From contig CAMLHP010000120.1 of assembly GCA_946479805.1 (NCBI GenBank), positions 1 to 6,210 of the forward strand: a stretch of 6,210 nt of DNA. Reading direction: 5' to 3'. The notes beneath the pieces were generated by a model. That model was not told where the DNA came from and searched no databases. It worked only from the letters and a program-made list of their open reading frames with translations. This DNA comes from an uncultured Gemmatimonadota bacterium. GTDB lineage: Bacteria; Gemmatimonadota; Gemmatimonadetes; Gemmatimonadales; GWC2-71-9. Shown one piece after another: positions 6,089-6,210 of the stretch. Each line of letters begins with the position of its first letter. Position 1 is the first letter of the stretch. Position numbers and translations under genes: made by a program.

Positions 6089-6210
6089 TGGAATGACACC
6101 AGCTCGACGCGGGCTTCCTCCAGCATGCGCACCCGCTCGGGCCAAGGCAGGAAGGCACTGGCAAAGCCGTTGAGGATCATCTGGTCGATCTCCCCTCGCG
6201 TGAAACCCAG
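6085..6210 (-). CDS. add: Adenosine deaminase, C-terminal end only
   Basis: Only the last 41 codons are in the window; the gene continues to the right. The frame reads LGFTRGEIDQMILNGFASAF followed by LPWPERVRMLEEARVELV and the stop at 6087-6085. A helix of the type LGFT...EI..M..NGF.SAFLP...R..ML closes adenosine deaminases of the amidohydrolase superfamily, where the N(G/A)xxxAF segment is well conserved. No active-site residues are visible in this piece, so the call rests on this C-terminal pattern and on the operon: deamination of adenosine to inosine would feed the 6-oxopurine phosphorylase downstream. Its TGA overlaps the GTG of the transporter gene (GTGA). An adenine deaminase of the same family would share this end and cannot be excluded. 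Confidence 0.75.
   Translation of the reverse strand: MGFTRGEIDQMILNGFASAFLPWPERVRMLEEARVELVSFQ

Noticed and set aside
6089..6145. N-terminal extension of the nucleoside transporter to the ATG at 6145
   Set aside because: It would overlap the add coding sequence by 61 nt and adds an Arg/Gly/Ala-rich segment. The GTG at 6088 gives the same GTGA overlap seen at the next junction.

Overview
The window is densely packed, high-GC bacterial chromosome (GC looks like roughly two thirds by eye; not computed). It holds eight protein genes, two of them cut by the window edges, and almost no intergenic DNA. The protein set (two predicted lipoprotein metalloproteases, a type IV prepilin peptidase, a human-like CNT nucleoside transporter) suggests a free-living Gram-negative-type bacterium. 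Gemmatimonadota or a similar high-GC environmental phylum is my best guess, but this is inference from protein style, not a proven placement. Nothing in the window looks like a mobile element, prophage, CRISPR array or RNA gene.

Layout. (1) Positions 1-2186, minus strand: a likely operon reading right to left, TrmH/SpoU-family RNA methyltransferase (1410-2186), prepilin peptidase (635-1417), then an HExxH metallopeptidase lipoprotein (1-628, C-terminus outside the window). The last gene opens with a run of about eleven 8-bp repeats (536-624) lying between its ATG and its lipobox. This repeat is the most unusual thing in the window, because 8 is not a multiple of 3 and unit gain or loss would shift the frame. 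(2) Positions 2185-3797, plus strand: an M48-family lipoprotein metalloprotease followed by thiD, whose TTG start overlaps the protease stop codon. The M48 start codon and the divergent TrmH start codon share the same CATG, so there is no intergenic promoter region. (3) Positions 3794-3835: a hairpin terminator between the convergent thiD and purine nucleoside phosphorylase genes. (4) Positions 3846-6210, minus strand: a purine-nucleoside salvage operon in the order add (adenosine deaminase, only its C-terminus visible), CNT nucleoside transporter, purine nucleoside phosphorylase. Each junction is a 4-nt GTGA stop/start overlap.

How the genes work together. The right-hand operon forms a pathway: the transporter brings nucleosides in, Add deaminates adenosine to inosine, and PNP splits inosine or guanosine into base plus ribose-1-phosphate. 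ThiD supplies the pyrimidine moiety of thiamine. The M48 protease and the HExxH lipoprotein are predicted envelope enzymes with no visible link to the cytoplasmic genes beside them. Most junctions are overlaps or near-overlaps, so translational coupling is probably the main coordinating mechanism. There is no gene-free stretch longer than about 50 bases. I see no convincing evidence of a new multi-gene defence or biosynthetic system here.
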